Source: Eubacteriales bacterium
GTDB lineage: Bacteria > Bacillota > Clostridia > Lachnospirales > Lachnospiraceae
NCBI GenBank assembly: GCA_030536575.1
Contig: JAUNPS010000002.1
Location: 62,001-126,000, forward strand
Direction of reading: 5' to 3'
DNA length: 64,000 nt
A program made the translations under genes and the position numbers. Below the pieces are notes generated by a model that did no database searches, was not told the DNA's origin, and saw nothing but the letters and a program-made list of their open reading frames with translations. Every line of letters starts with the position of its first letter. The stretch's first letter is position 1. Positions 42,703 through 51,133 of the stretch are shown in pieces.

Positions 42703-43611
42703 CTATGTTTCTCGCGGATCGAATTTCTTTAGTGCTTCCACATAGATTGCTGCAAGTTCTGATAAAACCTGGCCTTTACAAAGGACATAGCCGATGCGCA
42801 TGACTTCCTCTTCTTTCAATGGAACAGAAACGATGGATTCTCCCTGCAGAAATTTAGGGAAGATTCCGCTGGAAATTGTATATCCGTCCAGCCCAATCAT
42901 AAGGTTCACAACCGCCGCACGGTCGCTGACACGGATTATTTTCTCCGATGCTTCCGTACTGAATAGTTCCTCAGAATAGTCTGCCGATTCGTAACTGCCT
43001 TGCAGGTAATTCAATCGTGGATATGGCGTCAAATCTTTCAGTGTAACACACTCTTTTTCTGCAAGCGGGTGCTCTGCCCGCAAAAAGACATGGGGCCTGG
43101 CCCGAAACAGCTCCGTAAACACAAGCCCCATTTCGTCCATCGTCTTACGGAGAAATGTCTCGTTTTTGTTGCACAGATAGAGAATCCCAAGATCACAGAA
43201 ACGATTTTTTACATCCTCCAGAATTTGATGGGTCTGTGTTTCGTTAATGATAAATTCAAACCGCTCCTGCCCGAAATTTTTCACCATTTCCACGAAAGCG
43301 TTTGCTGTAAAAGTATAATGCTGCGTGGATACACAAAAACGATGTTTTTCCGATTTGTTTGAAATGAAACGGTCTTCCAGAAGATCCATCTCCTGTATGA
43401 CCTGCCTCGCATAGCCGAGAAACTCTACGCCTTCCTTTGTCAGGGCAATGCCGTTTCGGCTTCTTTTGAACAATTCAAAGCCTATTTCATTCTCTGTCTC
43501 CTTGATGGCGACAGACAGGCTCGGCTGCGAAATGTGGAGCTGCCTGGCTGCTTCGGTGATTGAACCGATTTCTGCAACGGCTACAATGTATTTTAAAAGT
43601 TGAATGGTCAT
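42703..43611 (-). CDS. LysR family regulator
   Basis: A 302-residue LysR protein: N-terminal winged HTH (AEIGSITEAARQLHISQPSLSVAIKETENEIGFELFKR) and C-terminal effector domain of about 200 residues. It probably controls the LysE exporter gene downstream. I start it at ATG 43611 (MTIQLLKY), the usual LysR beginning, although the frame is open to 43635. Confidence 0.92.
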   Translation of the reverse strand: MTIQLLKYIVAVAEIGSITEAARQLHISQPSLSVAIKETENEIGFELFKRSRNGIALTKEGVEFLGYARQVIQEMDLLEDRFISNKSEKHRFCVSTQHYTFTANAFVEMVKNFGQERFEFIINETQTHQILEDVKNRFCDLGILYLCNKNETFLRKTMDEMGLVFTELFRARPHVFLRAEHPLAEKECVTLKDLTPYPRLNYLQGSYESADYSEELFSTEASEKIIRVSDRAAVVNLMIGLDGYTISSGIFPKFLQGESIVSVPLKEEEVMRIGYVLCKGQVLSELAAIYVEALKKFDPRET

Positions 43612-43685
43612 AAGCCATCGGCACCACCTTTCCATAGCCTATTAAGGCAAAAACCATAGGTATTTGGAGGATTTTAATCATTTCA

Positions 43686-44075
43686 TCAAAGCTCTTCCTG
43701 TGGAAGCAGCGTCTCCGCCAGCCCCAAAAATCCATACATTTCCGCCGCATTCCGAATCCCATCCAGAATCTCCTGCCTGCTGAACTGGTGCTCTTTCAGA
43801 AATTCGTCGGTGTATTCATTAATATGCTCGTAAAAGAGAAGGGCAATGTGAAGTTTCGCCGTGTCCTTTCCATCCAGCATTTCGGAGAGCCTGTTTTCTG
43901 CCTCGTTGATTTTCCCGCTGTCCGCCAGGGCAAACAGTTCATTTTCGGTTTTGCCGCCCGGTACGTTCTGGTCTTTCGGAGACTCGATCTCTTCCCGTTT
44001 ATTGAAGATCACCATCAGCAGGGCGCGGATCATCTGTTTGATCAGGCGCATGATATAATCTTTTTCGTATTCCAT
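43686..44075 (-). CDS. DUF6483-like hypothetical protein
   Basis: A 129-residue soluble helical protein beginning MEYEKDYIMRLIKQMIRALLMVIF, an N-terminus I recall from DUF6483 proteins of Lachnospiraceae. It has an FKR-like acidic centre and TPR-like helices (IALLFYEHINEYTDEFLKEHQF). Function unknown. It lies 40 bp downstream of the SRAP gene. Confidence 0.75.
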   Translation of the reverse strand: MEYEKDYIMRLIKQMIRALLMVIFNKREEIESPKDQNVPGGKTENELFALADSGKINEAENRLSEMLDGKDTAKLHIALLFYEHINEYTDEFLKEHQFSRQEILDGIRNAAEMYGFLGLAETLLPQEEL

Positions 44076-44115
44076 AAATCATTCCTCTTTTCTTATGTGA
44101 CTTTGAAAAAAATCC

Positions 44116-44955
44116 TCAGCAGAATGGAAGCGTCTGCTGCTCGTATTCCCGGTAGGGTTCCAGTTCGCCCGGCGTCTTTTTCAGCAGCCCGGCCGTGGCT
44201 TCGCCTTCCAGGAGCCATCGGCGGACTTCTTCTTTTTCCAGGATGAGGGGCATGCGGTCGTGTACGCGGATTACGGACGGATTGGCCGCTGTCGTCAGGA
44301 TGACAAACCGTGGCTCTTCCTGAAACCATTCGTAAAAACCGGCCATATACAGGGCTGGTTCCTGTTTTTTCCGGAAGGAAACTTTGTTCTTTCTTTTGTC
44401 CCATTCGTAGAAGCCTGCGGCGGGAATTACGCATCTGCGGCTGCGGATATCTTCCCGGAACCAGCCTTTGTTCAGGATGGTTTCACAGCGGACGTTAAAG
44501 AGGAGGCCGCGGGTTTTTGTTCCAGGGAAACTCCAAGCCATCGTTCCTGCGTGGATGTGTCCGTCTGTCACGTATAGAACATGGGCTTTTTCCGAGGGAT
44601 GGATATCCCTGACAGAGTCTTCTTTTTCCGAAAGACCACCACCCCGGACAACGCCTGCTCTTTCCGAAAGACCGCTATCCCGAATGGAGCCTGTTTTTTC
44701 CAAAAAACCGCTATCCCAGACGAATCCTGCTTTTCCCGAAATATCGATATCTCGAATGGAGCTTGCTCTTTCCGAAAAACCGCCACTCCGGACAGCGCCT
44801 GCTCTTTCCGAAAGGCCGCTGTCCCAGACGGATTCTGCTTTTTCCGAAAGACCACCACCCCGGACAGCGCCTGCCCTTTCCAAAGACTGTCCGATTTCTG
44901 CGAATTTTACCGCTTCTGCGAGGGCTGTCCCGTCAATATAGTATCTGCCGCACAT
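44116..44955 (-). CDS. SRAP-domain (YedK/HMCES-type) protein with repeat insertion
   Basis: A 279-residue SRAP protein. Cys2 (MCGRYY) is the residue that cross-links to abasic sites in single-stranded DNA in this family, protecting them during replication. Also conserved are FNVRCETI, the Glu in IPAAGFYEW, and the His in RVHDRMPLIL. Between residues of about 22 and 125, normally a short loop, lie eight and a half 12-residue repeats of the type LSERAGAVRGGG. The last repeat runs into the family motif DIHPSEKAHVL, so the array seems to have grown from that motif. The core is intact, so the protein may still work. Start overlaps the preceding gene by 49 nt. Confidence 0.9.
   Translation of the reverse strand: MCGRYYIDGTALAEAVKFAEIGQSLERAGAVRGGGLSEKAESVWDSGLSERAGAVRSGGFSERASSIRDIDISGKAGFVWDSGFLEKTGSIRDSGLSERAGVVRGGGLSEKEDSVRDIHPSEKAHVLYVTDGHIHAGTMAWSFPGTKTRGLLFNVRCETILNKGWFREDIRSRRCVIPAAGFYEWDKRKNKVSFRKKQEPALYMAGFYEWFQEEPRFVILTTAANPSVIRVHDRMPLILEKEEVRRWLLEGEATAGLLKKTPGELEPYREYEQQTLPFC
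44585..44889. repeat. 36-bp minisatellite inside the SRAP gene
   Basis: Eight full copies plus part of a ninth, starting at 44585, 44621, 44657, 44693, 44729, 44765, 44801, 44837 and 44873. The unit contains GCTCTTTCCGAAAGACCGC or close variants. The length is a multiple of three, so the frame is kept. Confidence 0.9.
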
Positions 44956-45584
44956 AAATTTTCCCCTTTCTGTCTTTCCCGCCTTTTCCGGTCGTTTTCA
45001 ATCCATTCATCCAGAGTCAGCGGCTCATAGTCTGAGTATTTGCAAAAACAGTTAATCATATGACAGGGAATCGGGCGTGTCTCGCCGTCGAAGCCGGTGC
45101 GCTGTGTTTCTCTTGTGATTTGCTGGAAGGTTTCCAGGAGGCGCTGGTCAATCGTATCGTGGACGTGACCGTAAAGCATGTAAGTTTTGGGATTGCCCTG
45201 AGCGTCCAGGCGATACTGGCCGTTGTAGCACAGGATCGGGTAATGGCACAAAACGACTTTCCGTTTCTGGTCGTGGAGTTCCTCATAAGGTTTAATCCAG
45301 ACGAAACGGGCCGCGTCATAGGCATTGTTTTTCAGGAAACGGTCATGATTTCCCTGGATCAGGTAGAGTTTTCCGTGGAGTTTTTTCAGGAGTTCGTTGG
45401 TTTCTTCCGCCTTTCCCCAGGAGAGATCGCCCAGAATGACGACTTCATCCTGTGGACGGACTTTCTGATTCCATTTTTGAAGCATGTATTGGTTCATTTC
45501 TTCGGGGGTGGAAAAGCCGCGGCAGTCCATTTTGTCATTCAGGCTGCCGTGGAAGAAATGGGAGTCTGCAATGTAATAGCGCAT
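44907..45584 (-). CDS. Calcineurin-like metallophosphoesterase
   Basis: A 225-residue phosphoesterase with the metal-binding motifs in order: IADSHFFH (D-x-H), LGDLSWG (G-D), QGNHDR (G-N-H-D), CHYPI and YGHVHD (G-H-x-H). The substrate is unknown; similar stand-alone proteins act on nucleotides or phosphodiesters. ATG 45584 follows CAAGGAGG, and a small GGCAG/CTGCC hairpin precedes it. The longer frame to 45707 runs into the upstream gene and has no family similarity. Its 3' end overlaps the SRAP start. Confidence 0.92.
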   Translation of the reverse strand: MRYYIADSHFFHGSLNDKMDCRGFSTPEEMNQYMLQKWNQKVRPQDEVVILGDLSWGKAEETNELLKKLHGKLYLIQGNHDRFLKNNAYDAARFVWIKPYEELHDQKRKVVLCHYPILCYNGQYRLDAQGNPKTYMLYGHVHDTIDQRLLETFQQITRETQRTGFDGETRPIPCHMINCFCKYSDYEPLTLDEWIENDRKRRERQKGENLCAADTILTGQPSQKR

Positions 45585-45678
45585 GGATACCTCCTTGGGG
45601 CAGTTTTGCTGCCGTTTCCATTCTATCATAGAACAGAGGAGTTTTCCATGCGCTTTTTCTATCTTACGCCTTTTTATC

Positions 45679-46668
45679 TTACGCCTTTTTCGCTCCTGAA
45701 CCACCAAACACTTCCGACATCTGCATATGGTTCAGCTTCTCATCAATCATCCCAACCTCTTCCTGCGTCAGCACGATCTCTCCCGCCTCCGCATTCTCCC
45801 GAATCCTCTCCACTTTCCTGGAACCCGGAATCGACACAATGTACGGCTTTTTGTTAATCATCCATGCCAGGGAAATCTGAGCCGGAGTCGCCTGCTTTTC
45901 CGCCGCCATTCCTTCCACCAGTTCCAGCAGCTCGCGGTTCGCCTCGTAAGCCTCATCCTGATACTGCGGCATCGTATTGCGGTAATCACCTTCCGCGAAT
46001 TTGCTTCCTTTTCCGAACGCCCCGGTCAGAATCCCGTTCGCCAGTGGGCTGAACGCCACATAGCCAACATTCAGTTCCTCCAAAGTCGGGAACAGCTTTT
46101 CATGCCAGCGGGCCATCATCGAATAACGGTTCTGCACACAGGTAACCGGGCATACCGCATGCGCTTTCCGCAGATATTCTTCCGTTACTTCGGAAATGCC
46201 CCAGTGGAGGATCTTACCGGCCTGAATCAGCTCCGCCATCACGCCCGCCACCTCTTCGGCCGGAACCTGCGGGTCAATCCGATGCTGATAATACAAATCC
46301 ACGTGGTCTGTCTGCAATTTTCTTAAACTTTCATCGATGGATTTCCGGATCGTCTCCGGTTTGGAATCCATCACCAGCATCCTGCCGTCATGTCTGACGC
46401 CGAATTTGGTTGCAATTTTCACCTGATTCCGGTAAGGTTTCAGGGCTTCGCCCACCAGGTCTTCATTGTAAGCCGTCGTACCGTCCGCGCGCTGGCCAAT
46501 GTAGCATTCCGCCGTATCAAAAAACGTATAGCCCATCTCCACAGCATCCGCAATGGCTTTCGCCGCTTCCGTCTCATCCACCGCCGTTCCATACGCATGG
46601 GTAAATCCCATACATCCCAGGCCAACCGCAGTAACTTCCAGATCTTTTCCTAAAATTCTTTTCTTCAT
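45679..46668 (-). CDS. Aldo/keto reductase
   Basis: A 329-residue NADPH-dependent oxidoreductase of the YajO/IolS-like group. The catalytic tetrad is visible: Asp and Tyr in FFDTAECYIG, Lys in IATKFG and His in LYYQHRIDP. The C-terminal SIPGSRKVERIRENAEA segment binds NADPH phosphate. It is at the end of a run with the SDR gene and the flavodoxin gene, a redox cluster under a LysR-type gene. The physiological carbonyl substrate is unknown. Confidence 0.95.
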   Translation of the reverse strand: MKKRILGKDLEVTAVGLGCMGFTHAYGTAVDETEAAKAIADAVEMGYTFFDTAECYIGQRADGTTAYNEDLVGEALKPYRNQVKIATKFGVRHDGRMLVMDSKPETIRKSIDESLRKLQTDHVDLYYQHRIDPQVPAEEVAGVMAELIQAGKILHWGISEVTEEYLRKAHAVCPVTCVQNRYSMMARWHEKLFPTLEELNVGYVAFSPLANGILTGAFGKGSKFAEGDYRNTMPQYQDEAYEANRELLELVEGMAAEKQATPAQISLAWMINKKPYIVSIPGSRKVERIRENAEAGEIVLTQEEVGMIDEKLNHMQMSEVFGGSGAKKA

Positions 46669-46723
46669 TTCGAATCCTCTCTTTCTGAAATTCCTTGTTT
46701 TTATTCTTATTTTTTCTGCGCCT

Positions 46724-47560
46724 TTATGCCTGCGGTTTCAGCGGCCCGTAAAAATAGCTGGCCGTCGCGCCGCCGTCCACGAGAAACGTGGAACCGGTAA
46801 TAAACGCGCCTTTCTCACTCATCAAAAGTTCCGCAACATTTGCGACTTCGTCCGCCGTACCCGGACGCCCGGCCGGACAGTTTGCAAACATATTTTTGTA
46901 GAAATCCCCCCGCGGCCCGTTAAATTCATCGATGGCCAGCGGCGTTACGATAATTCCGGGAGCAATGGCGTTCAGCCGCGCGCCGCGTTTACTCCACGCA
47001 ATGGCCTGGGCCATCACCCGTTTTTCGTTGCAGCGTTTCGCGAGCTAGTACGCGTGAAGCGTATCTTTGATGTTCTCCGGCTGCAGAATCGTAAGGTTTA
47101 AAAGGTCTTCCGTGGGCGTACATGCGAGCAGTTCGTCTTCCTTCGCATCCAGCGCAGGCATCCGGAATCCGGACTGGCTGGAGATTGTCACGCCCACGCC
47201 TCCTTCGCAGATCACTTTCCCGACTTCTTCCAGCAGAACCGCTGTCCCGTACAAATCCACTTTTAATATGGTTTCGATGGGCGCCTGGCTTGGGGAAACC
47301 CCGGCTGCGTTGACCAGCATCTGGATGTCGCCGTATTTCTGCCCTTCCGCGATCATGGCCAGAATCGACTCCCGCGAGGACAAATCCATTTCCACCGGAA
47401 CAACGTCGAAACCTGCTTCTGTCATAATCTTTGCGGTTGTCTGCGCGTGCTCGATTTTCTTATCTCCGACAATGATTTTCATTCCGTGGCCCATGCGTCT
47501 GGCAATTGCCATTCCGATCTGTCCCGCGCCGGCCCAAAGCATGACTTTTTTTCTGCTCAT
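46724..47560 (-). pseudogene. Short-chain dehydrogenase with in-frame amber codon
   Basis: One continuous 278-codon frame encodes an SDR: nucleotide motif WAGAGQIGMAIARRMG near the start, NAAGVSP, SSQSG (catalytic Ser), the YxxxK catalytic pair, then LNAIAPGIIVTPLA and the C-terminal GSTFLVDGGA. A TAG (47047-47045, codon 172) immediately follows the catalytic Tyr171; Lys175 comes three codons later. Similar proteins usually have a residue such as Gln there, so a single CAG to TAG change explains it. Without suppression the product lacks the catalytic Lys. Start 47560 has AGGAGG 7 nt upstream. No other decay is visible. Confidence 0.88.
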
Positions 47561-47578
47561 TGCTTCTCCTCCTGACAT

Positions 47579-48079
47579 TTAAACCCATTTTTCAATTTCT
47601 TTTTCTGCTCTGCCTACGCTGCCGCCGTGGATGGGAAGGCCTTTTTCAAGCTTTGCCGTGGGGCACAGTTTGCGGATATCTTTTTCGCTGTTTCCCATGC
47701 CGCTGCCTTCGTGGGTGCAGAATGGCTTGATGGTTTTTCCTGTGAAATCGAAGTGTTCCAGGAAGGTGAAGACTGCCATTGGCATGGTGCCCCAGTAGTT
47801 GGGAAAGCCGAGGTAGATCGTGTCGTAGGCGTCCAGGCTTTCGGGGTAGGCTTTCAGTTCCGGGCGGGCGTTGCGCTTCTGGTCGGACTGGGCCTGGGCG
47901 ATGCAGGTGTTATAATCTTTGGCGTATTCCTGGAGGGGCTCGATCTGGAAGAGGTCTGCGCCTGTCAACTTTTGGATTATGCCTGCCGCTCTTTCTGTGT
48001 TTCCGATTTCCAGTGTTTTGATTACGCCGTTTACGTAATTTTCGTCTCTTCGTGAGAAAAATGCGATTAGTTTTGCCAT
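47579..48079 (-). CDS. Flavodoxin-like protein
   Basis: A 166-residue flavodoxin-fold protein of the Flavodoxin_4 type seen in Clostridia: FFSRRDENYVNG near the start for FMN phosphate, YDTIYLGFPNYWGTMPMAVFTFLE in the middle, and FCTHEGSGMGNSEKDI for the flavin ring. It probably shuttles electrons or reduces quinone-like substrates. ATG 48079 follows AAAGGAG; the frame extends to 48127 without family similarity. It is the first gene of the flavodoxin-SDR-AKR set, and an inverted-repeat element lies just 36 bp upstream. Confidence 0.93.
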   Translation of the reverse strand: MAKLIAFFSRRDENYVNGVIKTLEIGNTERAAGIIQKLTGADLFQIEPLQEYAKDYNTCIAQAQSDQKRNARPELKAYPESLDAYDTIYLGFPNYWGTMPMAVFTFLEHFDFTGKTIKPFCTHEGSGMGNSEKDIRKLCPTAKLEKGLPIHGGSVGRAEKEIEKWV

Positions 48080-48115
48080 GTTCCGGCTCCTTTCTCTGGT
48101 TTGTTCCGTATTTCT

Positions 48116-48407
48116 GTTACAGTTCACGCATCGCCAGCCTTTCTAGTTATTAACCACTGTGGGATAATCGAACGTCACCGTGCCGTCGAAAACCTTCCGG
48201 GGAACGGGGCAACGTCATCGTCAAACTTCCCCTAACTGCGACTAAGACGCTCATGAGAGCATTCGCGCCTAAGTCTTAGTAAGGGGTGATTTCGACTCTT
48301 CCTAAAACCGCCCCTCGAAACACGTCCCCGTAAGCTTTCCGCCTTCCCGGTAACTGTATATAGTAAACTGGAAAGTATGCAAAAGCTGGCGATGTGTGAA
48401 CTGTAAC
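48116..48407. mobile_element. 292-bp MITE-like element with 8-bp target duplication
   Basis: Terminal inverted repeats of 23 bp (48116-48138 and 48385-48407, one mismatch) begin GTTACAGTTCA and end TGAACTGTAAC. CGTATTTC flanks both sides (48107-48114 and 48408-48415), a target duplication. The interior has no ORF but has an 8-bp stem ACTAAGAC/GTCTTAGT. It sits between the divergent flavodoxin and LysR genes. Confidence 0.8.
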
Positions 48408-48447
48408 CGTATTTCGTTTTGTTGACCTTATTATAATGCGGATTCCG

Positions 48448-48476
48448 TTGACTGAGAATCTCCGAAGTGTTATAAT
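48448..48476 (+). promoter_or_regulatory. Promoter of the LysR gene
   Basis: TTGACT (48448-48453), 17 bp, TATAAT (48471-48476) on the plus strand, 53 bp upstream of the ATG. The gene has an AGAGGAGG site. Confidence 0.8.
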
Positions 48477-48529
48477 CGTATTAACTTAAAGTTTATGCTT
48501 ATTGATCCGACGATCAAGAGGAGGAACCC

Positions 48530-49435
48530 ATGTACAATCCCCTGCTCGACACCTTCCTGGCCGTAGCCGACTGCGGCAGCTTCGCAAAAGCATCCGAACG
48601 CCTATATATTTCCCCCACCGCCGTCATGAAACAGATGAACGCCCTGGAAGACCATCTGAACGTACAGCTGGTAGAGCGCACCTCTTCCGGCATCCGCCTG
48701 ACCAAAGCCGGCGAAATCATCTATCAGGACACCCATTTCCTGATGGACTATTCTCAGAAATCCCTCGCCAACGCCAAAGCCGCCATGCACCAGAAAGATA
48801 CGACCTTCTGCGTCGGCACCTCGCTTTTAAATCCCGCGAAGCCTTTTATGGATCTCTGGTATAAAGTAAACCGGGATTTTCCGGAATACAAGCTCCACCT
48901 GGTAAATTTTGAGGATAATCAGAAGGGAATTCTGCATGAAATTGAACAATTGGGAATTAAATTTGACTTTTTGCTCGGCGTCTGCAATTCAAACGCCTGG
49001 CTTTCCAGATGTAATTTTCTCCCGCTGGGGCGGTATCGGAAAATGATCGCCGTTTCCAGAGAACACCGCCTGGCCGGAAAAGAACGCCTGGATTTGGAAG
49101 ATTTGCATGGAGAAACGCTGATGATGGTCAAGCGAGGAGATTCGGTAATCAATGACCGCCTGCGGGATGACCTGGAACAGAATCACCCGCAGATCCGGAT
49201 TGAAGATACCGCCTATTTTTATGATCTGACGACGTTTAACCGCTGTTCGATGACGGACAATGCGCTGCTTTCGATTGAATGCTGGACAGAAGTGCATCCG
49301 GGCCTGGTAACGCTCCCGGTGAATTGGAATTACAGCATTCCTTATGGGCTGCTGTACAGTTTTGACGCGCCAGACGATGTTCTGCGATTTGTAGAGACAG
49401 TGCGGGAGCTGGTAGAGCCAGTGGACATTTCCTGA
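48530..49435 (+). CDS. LysR family regulator (divergent from the flavodoxin set)
   Basis: A 301-residue LysR protein: HTH FLAVADCGSFAKASERLYISPTAVMKQMNALEDHL..., with a C-terminal effector domain. The divergent arrangement suggests that it controls the flavodoxin, SDR and aldo/keto reductase genes. The inverted-repeat element now separates the two start sites by about 450 bp, which may have altered that control. Confidence 0.92.
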   Translation: MYNPLLDTFLAVADCGSFAKASERLYISPTAVMKQMNALEDHLNVQLVERTSSGIRLTKAGEIIYQDTHFLMDYSQKSLANAKAAMHQKDTTFCVGTSLLNPAKPFMDLWYKVNRDFPEYKLHLVNFEDNQKGILHEIEQLGIKFDFLLGVCNSNAWLSRCNFLPLGRYRKMIAVSREHRLAGKERLDLEDLHGETLMMVKRGDSVINDRLRDDLEQNHPQIRIEDTAYFYDLTTFNRCSMTDNALLSIECWTEVHPGLVTLPVNWNYSIPYGLLYSFDAPDDVLRFVETVRELVEPVDIS

Positions 49436-49464
49436 AACGTGCGCCGCGCTGGCCCATAGCGCCA

Positions 49465-49558
49465 TTTCAGCATTTCACGCCCCTGACACGCAGCGCCCGG
49501 TTTCAGCATCTTACGCCCCTGGCTCGCAGCGCCCGTTTTCAGCATTTCACGCTTTCGG
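49465..49558. repeat. 36-bp tandem repeat at the 3' end of the GH20 gene
   Basis: TTTCAGCATTTCACGCCCCT at 49465 recurs at 49501 (two changes) and partly at 49537, period 36 bp. The last copy covers the GH20 stop codon, and the first lies 30 bp past the LysR stop. Confidence 0.75.
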
Positions 49559-51121
49559 ATTCCCCATCAAAACCGGAAGATCCTCCGGTTCGAAAAACCG
49601 CCCAATAAATTTCTTCTGAAAATCCTCCCCCACATCCGAAGGATCCACCACCTCTCCCTTCTCCGCCTCCGCCAATCCCGCATGCATCGCCGCCAAATAC
49701 CCAAACGCCTCCCTCTGCCGCCTCTCTCCCTCCGGATTCCATTCCTCAAAGGCCGTCACCGAAATCCCGGCCTTTTTCACTTCCTCCATCTCCTCCTTCA
49801 GCCTCTCCTCAAATTCTTCATAGTCCCCGGCGCCATACCACGCCAGTTCCGCCAAAACCAAAACCCGCGGGAAAAGATGCTGCTCCAATTCCTCCTTCGT
49901 CCGAATCTGCTCCGTCCAGATACACGCCTCATATCCATAAGGCTCCATGCCCTCATCATAGGGACAGCTTCCCAGATCGATCCGGTTCTCATAGAGCTTT
50001 TTCACAGAAATCATTGCATGCGGATAATCCAAATACATTTCAAACATATCGGAATAAATCCACTGGCCGCCCCGTTTCATCCACGCCGCCGAAGGTTCAT
50101 TGTACGTCACAGACCAATACTGCATCTGCATATTCTCCGGAAGGAGCGCGCTCTCCAGACTGTCATTCCACAGAATTGGCCTCTTCCCATATTTTTTCAG
50201 AATCTCAGCCACCCGCACGGAAAAATATCCCTGCAAATCCTCATAGCGCGTCAACTTTTGCTCCGCCATCCTTGCGGCACATACCGGGCATTCCTGCCAT
50301 TCCGCCTTCGGCGCCTCGTCGCCCCCGATATGAAACCGTTCCGACGGAAACAACGGGCAAACCTCCTCCAGCAATTCTTCTAAAAACGCATACGTTTTCT
50401 CCGCCCCCGCACAGAAAATCACACGATAAATCCCGCCTGCTTTTGCCAGCTTTACAGTCCTGCCGCTGCAGCTATATTCCGGATACGCCGCCAGAATCCC
50501 CCTTGTATGCCCTGGCAGATCAATTTCCGGAATCACCTCCACACCACGGGTCCTGGCAAACGCCACTACCTCCCGGATTTCTTCCTGCGTATAATACTGC
50601 CCGCTGCAAGTATGCAGCTTTGGATACTTCTTGCTTTCAATCCTCCATCCCTGGTCATCCGCAAGGTGCCAATGCAGCACATTCATTTTAGCAAGGGAAA
50701 TCTGCTCCAGAATCCGTTCCACTTCCCCGGCAGAAAAGAAATGCCTTGCCACATCCAGATGCAGCCCTCTATGCCGGAATTTCGGCGCATCCTGTATCAT
50801 CCCGGCCTGCACGCTCCCGTCCGGATTTATTTTTTTCAGCAATGTCGTCAGCGCCCAGATTACCCCTGTCTCATCAGCCGCTTCGATCTCAATCCGTTCT
50901 CTTCGCACGGAAAGAAAATACGCTTCCTTTTCCATAGCTTCCTGTTTCCGTATCCGAAGAAACCCGCCGTCAGCCGCCGTTACCTGGAATCCTTTCCTCC
51001 CCATCCGTTCCCGGAATGCCGCTGTCGCAGTATCCGAAAATTCATTTTGCACGGTAAGCGGATTTGGCAACACGGCCATTTCCTCCCGTATGGTTTCGTT
51101 TCCATTTATTTTCGGTATCAT
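49547..51121 (-). CDS. GH20 beta-N-acetylhexosaminidase
   Basis: A 524-residue cytoplasmic glycoside hydrolase that removes terminal GlcNAc or GalNAc. An N-terminal GH20b domain is followed by the catalytic barrel: DAPKFRHRGLHLDVARHF, NVLHWHLADDQGWRIE, EIDLPGHTRG and HIGGDEAPK. The Asp-Glu pair in HIGGDE positions the substrate acetamido group and acts as acid/base. No signal peptide. I start it at ATG 51121 because AGGAGG is 8 nt upstream; ATG 51127 is too close to that site. It is 12 nt after the GH43 stop. Confidence 0.95.
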   Translation of the reverse strand: MIPKINGNETIREEMAVLPNPLTVQNEFSDTATAAFRERMGRKGFQVTAADGGFLRIRKQEAMEKEAYFLSVRRERIEIEAADETGVIWALTTLLKKINPDGSVQAGMIQDAPKFRHRGLHLDVARHFFSAGEVERILEQISLAKMNVLHWHLADDQGWRIESKKYPKLHTCSGQYYTQEEIREVVAFARTRGVEVIPEIDLPGHTRGILAAYPEYSCSGRTVKLAKAGGIYRVIFCAGAEKTYAFLEELLEEVCPLFPSERFHIGGDEAPKAEWQECPVCAARMAEQKLTRYEDLQGYFSVRVAEILKKYGKRPILWNDSLESALLPENMQMQYWSVTYNEPSAAWMKRGGQWIYSDMFEMYLDYPHAMISVKKLYENRIDLGSCPYDEGMEPYGYEACIWTEQIRTKEELEQHLFPRVLVLAELAWYGAGDYEEFEERLKEEMEEVKKAGISVTAFEEWNPEGERRQREAFGYLAAMHAGLAEAEKGEVVDPSDVGEDFQKKFIGRFFEPEDLPVLMGNPKA

Positions 51122-51133
51122 CCGCATTTCCTC

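Noticed and set aside
44585-44889. CRISPR array
   Set aside because: The 36-bp units are contiguous without unique spacers, and no cas genes are nearby.
44581-45030. Repeat-rich plus-strand ORFs opposite the SRAP gene
   Set aside because: A 36-bp repeat without stops opens several frames at once; only the minus-strand frame joins conserved SRAP sequence on both sides.
47045-47047. Pyrrolysine at the TAG of the SDR gene
   Set aside because: No pyl genes or PYLIS-like structure are visible in the window; a single CAG-to-TAG mutation is simpler. It is kept only as something to test.
48138-48384. Possible small RNA gene inside the 292-bp element
   Set aside because: The internal stems are explained by the inverted-repeat nature of the element; no promoter or terminator pair supports a separate RNA gene.
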